Of a DNA stretch of 64,000 nucleotides, positions 1 through 12,164 are shown piece after piece. Position 1 is the first letter of the stretch. Every line of letters starts with the position of its first letter. A program made the translations under genes and the position numbers. Source of the stretch: Heterotrichella gracilis (lineage: Eukaryota > Sar > Xanthophyceae > Tribonematales > Xanthonemataceae); assembly GCA_032358255.1 (NCBI GenBank), contig JAULBX010018857.1:62001-126000 (forward strand). Direction: 5' to 3'. Below the pieces are notes generated by a model, which ran no database searches, had not been told where the DNA came from, and worked only from the letters and a program-made list of their open reading frames with translations.

Positions 1-109
1 TGCCACCTTCCCAACGCCATCCCCGGCCCTGCACCCCCCCCACCCTTGACCCCGTCCCCCCACTCCCCCCACACCCCCCACACCCCCCATCCCCACCGCC
101 CACCCCCAG

Positions 110-3100
110 GCACCTGCCCGAGGAGGTTGCGCAGGCGCAGCAGGTGATGGAGGACATCATGGAGGGGGACTTCCTGGACCACACGCGCTTCGCAGCCATG
201 CTCCCGCTCATCGACAGCCTGGCGGCGGCCATCCCTGGCTCGCTCAGTGGGGAGTCGAGCCTGGAGGAGGTGGCGGAGGGGGTGCGCAGGTCAATGTCAG
301 GTGGGGGGGCGGGATGGGGATCGGGGTCCATGTCACGTGAGGCGGGGGGTGGGGGGTGGCCGAGAGGGCTGTTCATGGCAATGAGGCGAGGTGGCGCACA
401 GTGGCGCTAGCCCACGCAGCAAGAAATGTTTCAACACAGGCATTGATCTGGTGTGGAAATCCATCCCGATACAATACGATATATATATGTCAATTGATAT
501 GTTGTCTATATTAGAAATCTCTTACGCAGGGGAGGAAGCGTATGTGTCTGGGGAGGACTCTGTCGAGGCCACAGGGCGGCAGCAGGAGGAATTCCAGGAG
601 GTGCTGCTACCTCTAGTCCAGGGACTGGAGCGGGCAGGCAAGCTGGGTGCTGCGCTGCGGGGGTGGCGGGAGGCAAGCGCGGCGGACATGAAGGAGGCTG
701 TGCGGTGCGTGTTGGGGAGTGGGTGGTGGTGGTGGTGGTGAGGCTGGTGGTGGAGTGCGGTGGTTTGGGGGGGTTGTGATGGCATCGCATACTGGTTAAT
801 TTCTTTGGGGGCTATGCGTTGCGGCTGTGCCACTTTTGTTCGCGCCATTGAGAGTCTGTTTTTTTTTCTTTTTCCGCCTTATGTAACTGTCCATCACACC
901 ACCCCGCAGGCTACTCCTAGAGCAGGGCATCTCCGCCATCAGGGGTGGCGGGGTGGCTGGTGACGACCCCCGGCCCTCGCTCCTCACCCTGCTTGAGTCG
1001 CTCCAGCCGCAGGAGTTTGCAAAGGTGCTGCGCGCGCTGCTGCAGCTAGCCAAGGCTTTCCTGGCGCATCTGCAGCAGGTGATTGAGTGGTGGCGCAGGC
1101 ACAAGCTGAATGAGTCAATTGACCCTACACTCTAAACCCTAGAATGGGATTAAAAGGAGATACTGTTGTATGTGACGATGGCAATAGCAGGAAATAGGTC
1201 CCGCAAATGAAACGGAGGGTTAGTAGATTCGGCTTTGTAATCAAATCAGTAGTTCTGCAAAAATAAAGTCAGGCAAAGACGTGTGTCTGGATAGCTTGGC
1301 TTGGGACAAATGCATCAAGCGTGCTACAGGGCATTTGACAGGCACCATTCGCACACCACGGCGACCATAGCGGATTACAACTGCAGTTGCCATTGCAATC
1401 ACCATCCTTTACATTACAACTGGGAGATTGGTGCTGCGCAGGTGTGTGGCGTGATTGCCTGCGTGCTGGTCGCCAGCGGCATGTCCCGCCCCCACCAGGC
1501 CCGCCACGCGCAGGAGTGCGGCGAGGTGCTGCAGGCGGTGTGCGACATGCTGCACAACCGATGGGCAAAGCTGCTCAGCGCAAGGTGTGGGAGCACAAGT
1601 TATTCATGAGGCGCTGCCGGTTGGGTCCGCACCTGCACCACATGCTGCATTGTAGTTCTGTGGGTTACTACCTCCGCTGACACCACCCACCCCTTTCCCA
1701 CTGCTTTTCCAACTGATGCAATGGCCGTGCTTGCTCATACTGTTAAATATCACATACATGCCAGAACTCTGGTGTTTTCCTTGCCGCCACTAACGGCGCA
1801 TGAACCCTTCCCTAGGGCTTCCTCCAACACCCGGCTGCAGCTAGAGGAGCTTCGTGACCTGCTGAGCACCACCGATGCAGTGGCAGTGCTGGCCGAGGGG
1901 TGCGGGTGCCGCTCGGGGGTGGCGCTGCGCAACGCGCTGCAGGTGCAGTGCAAGGTGTTCCTTGAGGGCATGCACCAGCGCAGCATGGCGCAGCTGACAA
2001 GTGCGTGGGTGGGGGTGGGGGTGGCGCTGGTGGTGGCGGGTTTGGCGTGCCTCTGCAGGATGAGCGGTTGCATGGCTTTGTGTCAATCAATTGGCAATTG
2101 CACATCTTTTCTTTTTGGCCTGGACCACTTAGGCCTTTCTATCAGTGATCCCGCTGTACCTTCCTTTGGCCTGGACCCTGAACCCTATATCTTGAACCTT
2201 AAACCCTTGTTATCAGTGATCCTGCTGCACCTATTGCCTTAGCATGACGACGGGAGCGAGTGGTCGGCTTGTAACTGCCAACTGCATTACTGGGGAATTC
2301 ATTTTGCCTCTCATGCACCCATCCCACTTCCTTCCTTGCCATGCCGCTGCCCACCCCCCTTTCCTCCCCTTGCAGGTGTCCTTGAGCAGGAGAACTGGAC
2401 CCTGTGCCAGGTGCCATTCGAGTTTCAGGCAATGGTGAACTGGATGGGCCAGGTGCGCACTACCGCATTCGATCTTATTTTTGAAAGTCTCATTACTTTT
2501 AGTGAGGTTTTGGCCATTCATGTATAAAAGGAGGAAGGCGTACCGGGGTGTGTGCCTGGCAGCGGAATAATTGTGTCAAAGAATGTATCCACCAGATATT
2601 CAACAAGACACAATTGGTTTGTACAAGAAACAACTGGTTTGTAGATACGAGATAAATTGATTTGGTAAATTCATTCCTTAAATTTCCCGCAATTCCCATA
2701 TACACGACGACTTTCACTCACCGCAGGTGCGGCAGGCAGCGGAGGACGCCCAGCTGGCAAACGGCGCTGACGTGGCACACGTTGGGACCAATGGCAGCTC
2801 GGCGTCCCTACCAGACATGGACTTACCCCCCGCATCGCCCGGCATCAGCCCCAGCAGCAGCATGCAACGATTGGATGGTGATGGCGGTGGTGCCGGCGAT
2901 GGTGGGGAGGGGGGTGGGTATTTGTCCCTCACAGGGCGGTCGAGCCTGATGTTGGATAGTGGAGTGCCTGAGGATGTTTCTGGGGAGGCGGGCATGGGCC
3001 CCAGCACATCAGGTATGGGATCACGTGTGGCGCCCTGGTTGGGAGTGGGTAGGCCCTAAATTGGTGGCTGCAAGTATGCCAAGACCATGGTGATGTCAAA

Positions 3101-6100
3101 AGTTGCAAACCCTCTCCCCGCCTTGCCCAACTTGTACGGTAACCAGGGGTGTTGGCGGTTAAACCAGGGACAGCATGCCTGCGCTGCACATCCCGCAAGG
3201 GGTGCAAGACTGAAATGGGGAGCCTGTGACAACCCTTGATTTTGGCTTGATGAAGGTGGGGTGCTGGCTGACAAGCTGGCCAGCTCAGCTTAACTCAGCT
3301 TAGCATGGGCTGGCCAGATTGTGAGCCTGTATTCCCCTCTTTACCAGGGCCAATTGAGGCTTTGTGACAAGCGTCCCATTCAAGTCTTGCAGGCCCTGTG
3401 GTGTGTGCAGCTGCTGTTTTCCAAAAGACGAAGGGCAAAGGTTGGAGGATGGCAGAGAGCTAGTGGCCAAGGAGGTTGTCCAAGCGACTGGCATTTGTGA
3501 TCTTAAATGTCATATAACGTCCAAAAGCTCCCTTTGTTATAACTGTATCACCACCTGCTAGAACGTCCCTGTCCCGCAAGACGATGGCCCCCCACCACCC
3601 CCAGGGCGCCAACAGCACCCCTTGCCGATGTGCTTGTGGTTGCTGGCAAGGGCTTCCATTAAAACGTGCTTTGCGTTTCTACAATATCCCATGCTCATCA
3701 CGCCCATAATGACCGCACACACTCCCCTCCCCACCCACCCACCCTGCAAACCTCCTCACACACACGCTCGCTCTCACCCTCCCCACCCACCAACCCCAGG
3801 GCGCCAGCAGCACCCCCCCGCCGAGGTGCTTGTGGTTGCCGGCAAGGGTTTCCACGTGGTGAGTGCGCTGCTGGTGGTGGTGAAGATGGCGGCGGAGTAT
3901 GCGCGCTTCCGTTCCGCGGTGCCCGCCTTTGGCGCTGAGGTGGCGCGCAGGATGGTGGAGCTGGTCAAGGTGGGTGGGGGGGTTGTCTCAGGTCATTCTA
4001 GGGTTTTGTGAAGGGTTTTCCCGTGGTGGTGGGTGAAGTTGGCAACAGATCCCTCACCCCCCACCAAGGGTGCCATGCATATCTCTCGACTACCCATCAC
4101 TTGCCATACCCTCATACCCCCACCGGAGGTATCTCTGACACCCCCACACCCCGCCGCAGGTGTTCAACTCCCGCACCTGCCAGCTGGTCCTGGGCGCGGG
4201 CGCCATGCAGGTGTCTGGCCTGCGCTCCATCACCGCCAAGCACCTGGCGCTGTCTGCTCAGTGCCTGGCGGCGCTGGTGGCGCTGCACCCTGCGCTGGCG
4301 GCGGTGTTTGCGCGGCCGGTGCCGCAGCCTCGCAGGGCGCTGCTGCTGCCGGAGTTCGACCGGGTGCTGCAGGTGGGTGCAGGGTTGAAAGTACGGTCAG
4401 GGTGATGATCACAGTTTTGTTTACAATTACAAATGCAAGTGCAAGTACAGATGCAAGTGCCAATCATATATGCAATAACAAAGAAGTACATGTACATGGA
4501 ATGACCTGTTCCCATGCACCCCTCCCCCCACCCTCCTCTCCACCCACCCCACCCACCACTCCAGGACCTGACCATCCATCGCGACGAAATCCACTCCAAG
4601 CTAGTGGCGATTATGAGGGAGCGGCTGGCTATCAGCCTCAAGAGCCTGCCACAGCTTGCAGAGCGGTGGGGGACGGATCCCCCGCCGCAGGAGGGCAAGC
4701 CAACCGCCTTTTCAACAAGCCTAGGTGGGCGGTGTTCCCCCCCTTCTTTCGTTTGCTGTTTACAGGGCTGCATTGCTGGAATGAGCGTACTTTAATTATC
4801 GAGTGGGTGGGAACATCATGCAATGTTTGGTGCGCACCCTAAAGCCTAATTTCTAACCTGCAGGCAAGAACCTGGCCGTGCTCACCCATGTGCTTTCCCC
4901 CCTGCTCCTGGACGAGGAGCTGCACTCAATATTTGGGCGGGTGGCAGCGCTGTTCAGCAGGGGACTGGCAGACGCCTTCGACAGGCTGGACTCAAGGGTA
5001 CGCATGCTAAATTCTAAACATCAAATTCCTACAATACTTGGGGTAGCCATTCCATGGGCAATTGTATTTGTACGGTTGTGATTGCCCAAGTGCACCACTG
5101 GGATTGCACCGACACTTGCAACGACTATGTTGGCCGACAAGAGATAAGTACACTCAAAAATACTGTAAGATATTTATTACAATTACATGTTGAGGCAGTT
5201 GAGGCGCCACCGTAGACTCAATCCCACAACATGCTTGCTGTGCTCATGTGCGAGCGTCACACTCCACCACTGCCCACCTTTGCCCCTACCAGCCTCCCTC
5301 CAACCCCATCCCACCAACCTGTGCCTGCTCCCACAGGGCGCCCCCTGGGAGACGCAGCTGCAGGCAGACACAGAGCACCTGCTGGTGTGCCTCCAGGACC
5401 TGCCACTGGCACCCGACGCACGAGACGCGCAGCTGGCTCCGCTGGCGCAGTTCTACCAGTCCAGGTGCGTTGCATGCCACATCTTTGCCGAGAGCAGGTT
5501 TGTCGTGCGGGACCGACAGCGGCGCATGGCTGAGCAGCGGCAAACGCAGCAGCGAAAGCAGCAGTGTAGGAAACCCAAACCCAACCCTAAAACCCATAAA
5601 CCCTACACCAGGGAGGACGTCCTCACCCCCAAACCCTAAACCCTAAACGTCTGATCCCGATTCCAGGTTTGTTGCCCGGGACCGGCAGCGGCGCCTGGCT
5701 GAGCAGCGTCAGGCGCGACAATGAGAGCAGCATTGGAGGAAGCCTAAACCCAAAACCTAAATCCGGAACCCTAAATAGGGGAGGAAGCCCTACATTCCAA
5801 TTATAAACCTTACATCATTACCCATTAACTCTCAACGCCGCATCCGGATTCCAGGTTTGTGGCGCGGGACCGACAGCGGCGCCTGGCTGAGCAGCGCCAG
5901 GCGCAGCAGCGAGAGCAACAATTGAGAGAGGAACAGGAGCTGCGGGAGCAGCACATGCGGGAGGTGCGGCTGGCTGAGGAGCAGGCGCTGCGGGAGCAGC
6001 AGCTGCGGGAGGAGCAGAGGCTGAGGGGATTGCAGGTAGGGGAGGTTGCTGCGATGACTTGGTATAAGCTAATCGTTACCCTTGATGTCAAGGTAACATT

Positions 6101-6711
6101 GTTACCATGATCACTCCCCACCACCCCATTGCCTACAAACAAACAAACAAACAAACACAAAGGGATTCCAGCCTTCATCGGCTGTTTGCCTTGTGTGCCC
6201 CTAAGGCACACCCCATTGCCTACTATGCAGTCCATTGTTCACTGCATCATCTTGGAGATGACACCCCGCCTCCTTATATCCCCCCTTGCAGGCGGAGGAG
6301 GAGCGGCAACGGCGGGAGCTGCAGCAACTCAAAGAGGAGCAGCGGCTGAGGGAGCGGCAGCTAGCAGAGGAGCGGGAACAATGGGAGGCCCATCAGCGGG
6401 GATTGCAGGTAGAGGAGGAGCGCCGGCGACGGGAATCGCAGGAGAAAGAGGAGCAGGAGGCGAGGGAATTGGGGTTGAGGGAGGAGGGGGAACGGCGGGA
6501 AAGGCAGTTGGAGGAGGAAGGGCAAGGGGAGCAACCGCTGGTGGAGCCTCAGAACCTGCAGGGGAGGGAACCCGGCGGACAGGGAGTACAGGGGGGTGAT
6601 GAGGGTTTGGAGGAAGGGGAGCAAGTGGAAACGAGCGGCAATGAGCGGGCAGAGGAGCTGCTGCAAAATGGGGAGCAACCACCGCAGGAGGAATCCTTAG
6701 GATCACCCTAG
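110..6711 (+). CDS. VPS54: VPS54, GARP tethering-complex subunit (5' partial)
   Basis: GARP subunit that tethers endosome-derived vesicles at the trans-Golgi. Exons: 110-300, 530-704, 910-1078, 1442-1584, 1816-2000, 2376-2452, 2727-3012, 3800-3969, 4160-4372, 4565-4724, 4864-4997, 5337-5464, 5855-6035, 6292-6711; phase is kept at every junction, about 877 residues. Seen: VPS54-type blocks LLPLVQGLERAGKLGAALR, FNSRTCQLVLGAGAMQVSGL, HSKLVAIMRERL and WAKLLSAR in family order. The N-terminal part lies upstream of the window. Odd: after the conserved C-terminal domain the last two exons add about 200 residues of Glu/Gln/Arg-rich predicted coiled coil ending in an acidic tail, which I do not associate with plant VPS54. 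The exon encoding FVARDRQRR exists in three tandem copies; I chose the third because the second has an in-frame stop and the first lacks a good donor. The first could be an alternative exon. The family call is firm; the end of the model is less so. Confidence 0.9.
2117..2232 (+). repeat. Tandem duplication in VPS54 intron, with telomere-like insert
   Basis: The intron sequence starting TTGGCCTGGACC and ending in ATCAGTGATCC(C/T)GCTG occurs twice in a row (about 2117-2160 and 2166-2229). The second copy is interrupted by a degenerate CCCTAAA-like run (AACCCTATATC, AACCTTAAACCC) where the first has only ACTTAGGCCTTTC. Both copies are non-coding. Confidence 0.7.
3596..3856 (+). repeat. Echo of VPS54 exon 8 start (partial exon duplication)
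   Basis: Positions 3596-3659 repeat the acceptor and first ~60 bases of the true exon at 3793-3856 (shared: GGCGCCA.CAGCACCCC, TGCTTGTGGTTGC.GGCAAGG). The upstream copy has diverged and lacks the downstream part of the exon. It has its own CCCCCAG acceptor and could attract the spliceosome, but splicing there would not rejoin the conserved frame. Confidence 0.8.
5497..5918 (+). repeat. Triple tandem copies of VPS54 exon 13 with CCCTAAA seams
   Basis: Three copies of acceptor plus exon start at 5497, 5667 and 5855, all beginning GTTTGT after CAG and encoding FV(V/A)RDRQRR(M/L)AEQRQ. The two gaps (about 5564-5660 and 5748-5850) carry runs of CCCTAAA-type motifs. The flanks just before copies 2 and 3 (GATCCCGATTCCAG / CATCCGGATTCCAG) are also duplicates, so the duplicated unit includes intron. 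Copy 2 is dead (stop), copy 1 is open, copy 3 continues into the long coiled coil. Confidence 0.85.
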
Positions 6712-8446
6712 CTGCACCGGTGGTGGTTGCACGGCACCAGGGGCAGGAATTGGTGCTGCAGCCTAGGGCAAAATGAATCAACGCCAAGCACACCTATTGC
6801 TGTAGGGGATAGTGGACATCGAGACAATCCCAATTCCAATGGTCCTTTGGCAAAGATGAGTAGAAAGAAAGCAAGAGGCGTAGTTAGGGGGCCAGATAGC
6901 GTCAGCTGATGAGCCACACAGTGTTGATAGCGTCAGTGTGAAGCTTTGCCTGCTGGGAATGCCTTTCTGTTTGTCACAGAATTTGTTTGTGTCATACAAA
7001 CAAACAAATAAACAAACAAAAGGCATTCCCAGCCGTTTGTGTCATACTCACTGAAGTGCAACCAACGCGTCACATCTTTGATCAACGGTTTCATCACGTC
7101 GCCAGGGTTGCCACAAACAAATCTCTTTGTATATTCCACTTGCTGCAGCAGCAGCACGGACACCAGCTGTAGTGTTCAAAGTGAGACTGAATTTACAGGC
7201 TTGAGCATGTGTAGGTGTATACATCATATTGTTTCTGTAGATATCCTAGGGTCCCTTCAACTTACAGGCCCTAGGTAAAGCCCCTGACAGAGGCGCTAAG
7301 GTGCTCTCAAACTGGCAGTTCAACTGAAAGTGGCATGACAGCAGGTGACCAAAAAAATCACGGCAGTCAAACCACAACTCTGTAAACCTTCAAGGGGTCA
7401 AACCATATCAAGCAGAGGTCTATCAAAATCATCGCAGTCATCAAGTTCAAACGAAACACAAACACTACACACCTATATGGTACAAACACTACACCTACGG
7501 CGTGCTGCACGAGTTGGTACAAGCCTAAACGCTACCCCATCCCTCGTCAAGCCATGGCAACGATGCACCTGTGCACCCATAAAAATTAAATACTGCACAG
7601 CCAAAGATTGGGCCCCAGAAAGAGGGCTATGTGCAAGAATGCCAGTTAGCACACACGGTTTATGCATGCTCCTTTGTCAAGAATAGCAAACGTGGTCCTC
7701 ATAGACATGCCATGTAAGCAGGGCGCAAATCACCCTCGAGGATTGCAGTACAGTAAACCAGCGGGGTCAGCCCCAAAACCTGGTACGCACTTTTGTAAAC
7801 CTTAAACCCTAAACAGGTCCCCACAGACCCACAGTCAGGGCCGCAAATTACCTACCGAGTCACAGACAGGACCAGCGGGTGTGTGTGGTACAAAAGTGGG
7901 CTCAAGGGGTATGGTGTTACCCCTGTTCCTTGCTTTACGAAACAACGCTAAAGACTTGAGGTTGCTATAGCTTGACCACAAACGCAACTGCAAAAGGATG
8001 GGCCCACACAAGGGTGGGGTGGGGGGGGTCAAGATGGGAAGGCATAGCACTCGAAACTGCGTTCAGGGCAAGCAGAAACCTGAACCAAAAAAACTCTTGA
8101 CAGAAAACATGACTCTGAAGATGAGAACAAATAGCACGACTCACTATCCTCTCCCTGAAACCACGTGCACAACCTCGCACGTCGCCGTCTGCAGCAGTGC
8201 ATCTGGCATCTCTCCGCCTACCCAACCAGCCGGCGGTGGCTTAACAACTTACTATACACCGCAGCGCATGCGTTTTCGCTCCAGGGCACCCCACTCGCTG
8301 CCTCCAGCAGCACAAAAACCCAACACCCTCAACCTTCAACCCTCCAGTGTGCAAGGTGGCAGTGGCCCCTTGCAGTTAGTATACACAGCCACCCAATCAG
8401 CTCGACGTGTTGCATGAGCATGGCGAGCCCTTCCACTGCCGCTCGA
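6712..8446. other. Intergenic spacer between VPS54 and ACR (convergent)
   Basis: No supportable gene. The two genes converge here, so both 3' UTRs fall in it. It contains a hairpin-forming inverted repeat (6952-7033), CAAA-type simple repeats, and scattered AAACCCTAAA motifs (for example near 7800). Confidence 0.6.
6952..7033. repeat. Inverted repeat with 15-bp perfect arms
   Basis: GCTGGGAATGCCTTT at 6952-6966 is matched by its exact reverse complement at 7019-7033. The loop is mostly (CAAA)n and contains GTTTGTGTCATA, which recurs just outside the right arm at about 7034-7046. A related half (CAAACAAACAAA followed by GGGATTCCAGCC) lies at 6136-6174 in the last VPS54 intron. It looks like a small non-autonomous repeat family or a 3' stem-loop. 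Confidence 0.7.
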
Positions 8447-11195
8447 TCAGCTGGATGCGTTGGATGAGCAGGGCGACCCCTTCCACTGCTTCTCCCACTG
8501 CCTGTTGAGGAAGGAGAAGGAGAAGCGGTGCGAGCCGCACGAGGCGGAGCGCTCCTCGTCCCCGGCCTCAACCAGCTTGCCACCAATCTGCATGCAGGCA
8601 GCCTCGACCTTCTCCCTGCAGCAGTAATAACACCGAGCGTCAATACCCTAGGGTAAAGGATTGGGGTTGTGTTCACTTTAACAAGCGTCCCGAGGGTCAA
8701 CAGCGCCTCTGCCAACCAATACTGGCACCCGCTGCACTTGTATTGTTGTTCAAGGGATAGTGCGCAGCTGGCAGCCCAGGTGGCTAGTCGAGTGGTGCAT
8801 CTCATGCCCAAGGGAAGAGGCATGTGTTGTGATGGTGCGCGCAGCAATCACCTGTTGGGAGGTCCACCGGTGGCGTCCATCACGTAGAAGGTGTGGCCCG
8901 AGGAGTTGTTGACGGCGTAGGTCTTGACCTTGGCGCGGGTGATGGACAGGCCGCTTGATTTGAGCACGCGGGTGAGGGCGGCCAGGCAGCCGTAGCGGTC
9001 AACAGAGTGCACGTGCACCTTCAGGCCCTGCAGGGAGTAGGGTTTGGGGGTTAGGATTTTGGATAAGGGTTTTGAAATTTGCGGATTAGGGCGCACAGAG
9101 TGCACGTGCACCTTCAGGCCCTACAATTGGGTTGGAACAAGTGTAATCTATCCGAGTGCCTGACCAAACCCTAAAACCCTAACCAATACCCCATTACACA
9201 CCTTGGGGAACCTCCTCTGGATGGAGGCCTCCAGCAGCGCCTTCAGCTTGGCCGCCTTGTCCTCCCTCCAGGTCAGGTCGCCGCTGCGGGGGCGGATGTA
9301 GTACTCCTGGTTGGCCACGCCATGCTCGCAGTCCACGGTAGCATGGTACACGTCATAGTCGGTGTCCGCGAGGGTGCACACCGTGTCAAAGAGCAGCTTG
9401 GAGCGGTCCTTGCAGTGCATGGTGACAAGCCAGTAGCCGTTGTGGCCCGCGTATCTGATGTCCACATCGGGCTTGCAGAACTTGGGGGACCGGAACTCTG
9501 AGACGGAGTCGGTGCCGTCGGGGGTGCCGTGGAAGGAGCCGGCAGAGTCCGCTGGGGATTCGGAGCGGATAATGGGGATGGGGGTGGCGGTGGCCTTGAG
9601 GCGTGATTTCTGGAACTCCTTCTCCTCCTCGGCCAGCATGAGCAGGTGCAGGCGGCGGTCATGGTGCACCTCCCCGCGCACCTGTTGCACACAAAGTGGA
9701 GCTCAGGGAGCAAGCCCAGGACTAGAAAGTGGGAAGAAGGGTTGCTTAGTCTCAGCAAGGTGCCAAGAATGCCTGATACATGTTGACATTCGCCACAATT
9801 CCTGGTGAATGGTTGAGCAGGTGCAGGCGCCAGGCACCTCCTTGCGCACAGGTTGACCGTGCCACAGCTCAGCAATGCACACTCCAAAGGCTGGAACTTT
9901 TTATACAGGGAAGCAGTCATGTGGGGTTGGGGCATGGTGGCAGAATGTACCTTCTTGATGTTCACAATCGCCTCGTTGCCCACGGCATCGTTGAGCATGT
10001 CCAGGCAGAGCTGGCGCAGCCTCTGCAGCTTGATCAAGTCGCGCACAGGCAGGCCCTTCTCAGTGACGCTGAGCACGAACGCCACGCGCTTGTTGTACGT
10101 CCACACCTGTGCACATGCAATTCATCTTAGTGAGCCCGTGATCTGGGGGCCACAAATCATGAAGCTGGCCGGTAGGCATGCAACCTGTACCGGCACTCAC
10201 CGCAGCGGAGCGCACGTCGCAGCCGTTGTGTGTCAGTAGGTGCGTGACATCTGCCAGCAGGCCGGCACGGTCCTCCCCCGCGAGCTCAAACACGGTGGTC
10301 TCGACACTCCGGGGGTCGTCGGTTTCATCTGCACCCCATGGAATGTCACCGTGAGCCCAATTGGGGTGTGGCGAGCGCGGCCAAGTAGCCAAATTGTGTG
10401 CCAACAGGGGAACAACCGCACAGGTTCCAGCGTTGCGTGAATGGTTTGCTTCAGGGTTGCACTTCACCCGGAAAAGCAAACATCCATGAGGGGTCAAGGG
10501 GGCAAGCGGGCGTACCTCCGTTCGCGACCCCTTCGTCTTCGCCCGTCAGGTTGATAGTCAGCATCTGCACAGGGAGCACGGTTAGCCCCGCCCAAAAGTA
10601 GGGTCAAGCAAAACAAAGACCCGCAAATACACCAGATCGTTACCTGCTTGATAGATGCAAGCTTGCGGGGGTCCTTCACTTTGTCTCCGTTGCTCTCCAC
10701 GACATGGAACACTGTTCAAGCAAAACCCACGGTTTCAGCACAGTGCCCGCAAACATATACGTGTGCAAAAGCGCGTGCAAGAAAAGCCACCCACCGTCCA
10801 CAAACCACCCTCCGTCTGAACTGATCCGGGCCTTGTTAATCCGCAGCCCAAGCTCGGTCAAGTGCTGCACCACCTGCACCCCAATTTCACGTAATAAGGG
10901 CACACACTGGCACAGCGAAACAAACAGGGAACGGCACATGGGCTGCCCTGCTCACCTCCACAAGCGTCCCTGGGCGGTTTGCGCTATCCACGGTGATAAC
11001 GGTGGATGTGTCGTCCGCCTTGCTGTCGATGCCTATGTTGGGGGGGTGCACCCGCAGCTCCAGGGTTTCATATTCCAGCAACTCGCCTTCGCGGGTGCTG
11101 CCAGTGTTCTGTTGCTCAATCTGCTGCCACTCCGTGAAGCTGGCAAGGCTGCCAGCCCTTGGCATATAGGGCGAGCGCATCATGAGCGTATTCAT
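8447..11195 (-). CDS. ACR-type protein with four ACT domains
   Basis: Plant ACR family: proteins built almost wholly of ACT domains, thought to sense amino acids or other small ligands; no catalytic domain is seen. Exons (minus): 11195-10956, 10873-10795, 10711-10644, 10564-10516, 10328-10201, 10106-9951, 9681-9202, 9027-8852, 8615-8447; 514 residues, all phases agree. ACT repeats at about 65-130 (VITVDSANRPGTLVEV), 150-225 (TVFELAGEDRAGLLADV), 323-390 (WLVTMHCKDRSKLLFDTV) and 402-455 (LKVHVHSVDRYGCLAALTRV). Each has the family D/E-R-x-G/K-L turn. A 75-residue Ser/Pro-rich linker separates ACT2 from ACT3. The start is the first ATG of the first conserved exon (MNTLMMRSPYMPR). The C-terminal tail of about 55 residues is poorly conserved. 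Which ACR member it corresponds to cannot be decided here. Confidence 0.9.
9002..9122 (-). repeat. Echo of ACR exon 8 start, 28 bp identical
   Basis: The 28 bases at 9002-9029, spanning the acceptor of exon 8, recur without a mismatch at 9095-9122 inside the intron. The seam between them carries degenerate TTTAGGG motifs (GGGTTTGGGGGTTAGG, ATAAGGGTTTTG). Identity this high implies a recent event. Confidence 0.85.
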
Positions 11196-12164
11196 GGTTG
11201 CAAGTGAGTGTCAAGGCCTATTTTGTGGGAAGTGGGTGTGGTTGGCCATTGGGCAACGCTTCAACAGAACCGAGGTCAAACTGAGGCCGGCGTTGCTGCC
11301 CATTAGAACAGCCAAAACGCGTGGGTTGGGTATGATAACGGCAAGCCCTGAGGCGCGCAAACACGCTTTGTGGTTGCTGCAACCCTCAACGTTTTGTTTT
11401 GTGCCAGCGAGGCAAACCGTGTTACGAGCGAGGCGTGACTGGCAGGAGTTGCCTGAGGACTGCACACATGCACGATCGCGTAATTCAGGGGATGGGATCA
11501 ACATCCCGGGGACGAAAAATTGGACCCTTGCGAGGGGCCAATCACTTGTCACGCGGCAGTACTGTTCCCGTGTCTGACATACGAGAGCAAACCCTGCCTT
11601 GAGCTATCACATACCCCTATGACGTAAATTACCCTGTCAGCAAGTGTAAGAGAAAAGGATCCCCAACACTTCTTCTCAAAAGCTCACTTTGGCGGGGTCA
11701 GGTTCATTTTGAAGGCCCTTTGCTTGCGTGCCAGTGTGCAAATTGTTGTCAAGATTGTAGTCTGCTACCGGAACCTCAGCTTGGTAGACACCAGAAACAG
11801 AAAGTGAGTGTGTGATCGCAAGTGAACAGACTGCAGTTTGAAGCAGCGCAAGAGCTTATTGTAACTACCTGGTAAACAACATGAATAACGGTGATGACTC
11901 TTAACGGGCAACCAGGGCTCTGAGTGCTGTGCCTAAAGTATTCTGTTCAGTATACAGGCTCCAGTAATTGCCTAGTTACAGGTGAGGACGCAAACGAGTC
12001 CAAAGAATGGTCAAAGATATTCTGCAGCTGACAAGCACATACGTCGCGCCAATTAACGGTTCAGTGCGCAGATTGCACTGCCATGAAAGCAGGAAGCAGC
12101 ATTCAGCGACAACTCCGCCATATATTACAGCGCTGCTCTCAAGACGTCATCCCCATCAGCCCTC
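11196..12164. other. Spacer between MCU 3' end and ACR 5' end
   Basis: No gene seen. It should contain the ACR promoter (both genes are on the minus strand) and the short MCU 3' UTR. Confidence 0.55.
12125..12129 (-). terminator. Probable poly(A) signal TGTAA of MCU
   Basis: TGTAA on the minus strand, 36 nt after the MCU stop codon. TGTAA is the usual chlorophyte polyadenylation motif. Confidence 0.5.

Noticed and set aside
1-109. C-rich tract at the left edge as a regulatory or structural element
   Set aside because: It is the pyrimidine-rich end of a VPS54 intron, a pattern seen before many acceptors here (for example 18838-18853).
5667-5748. Second copy of VPS54 exon 13 as a coding exon
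   Set aside because: It has an in-frame stop and no good donor.
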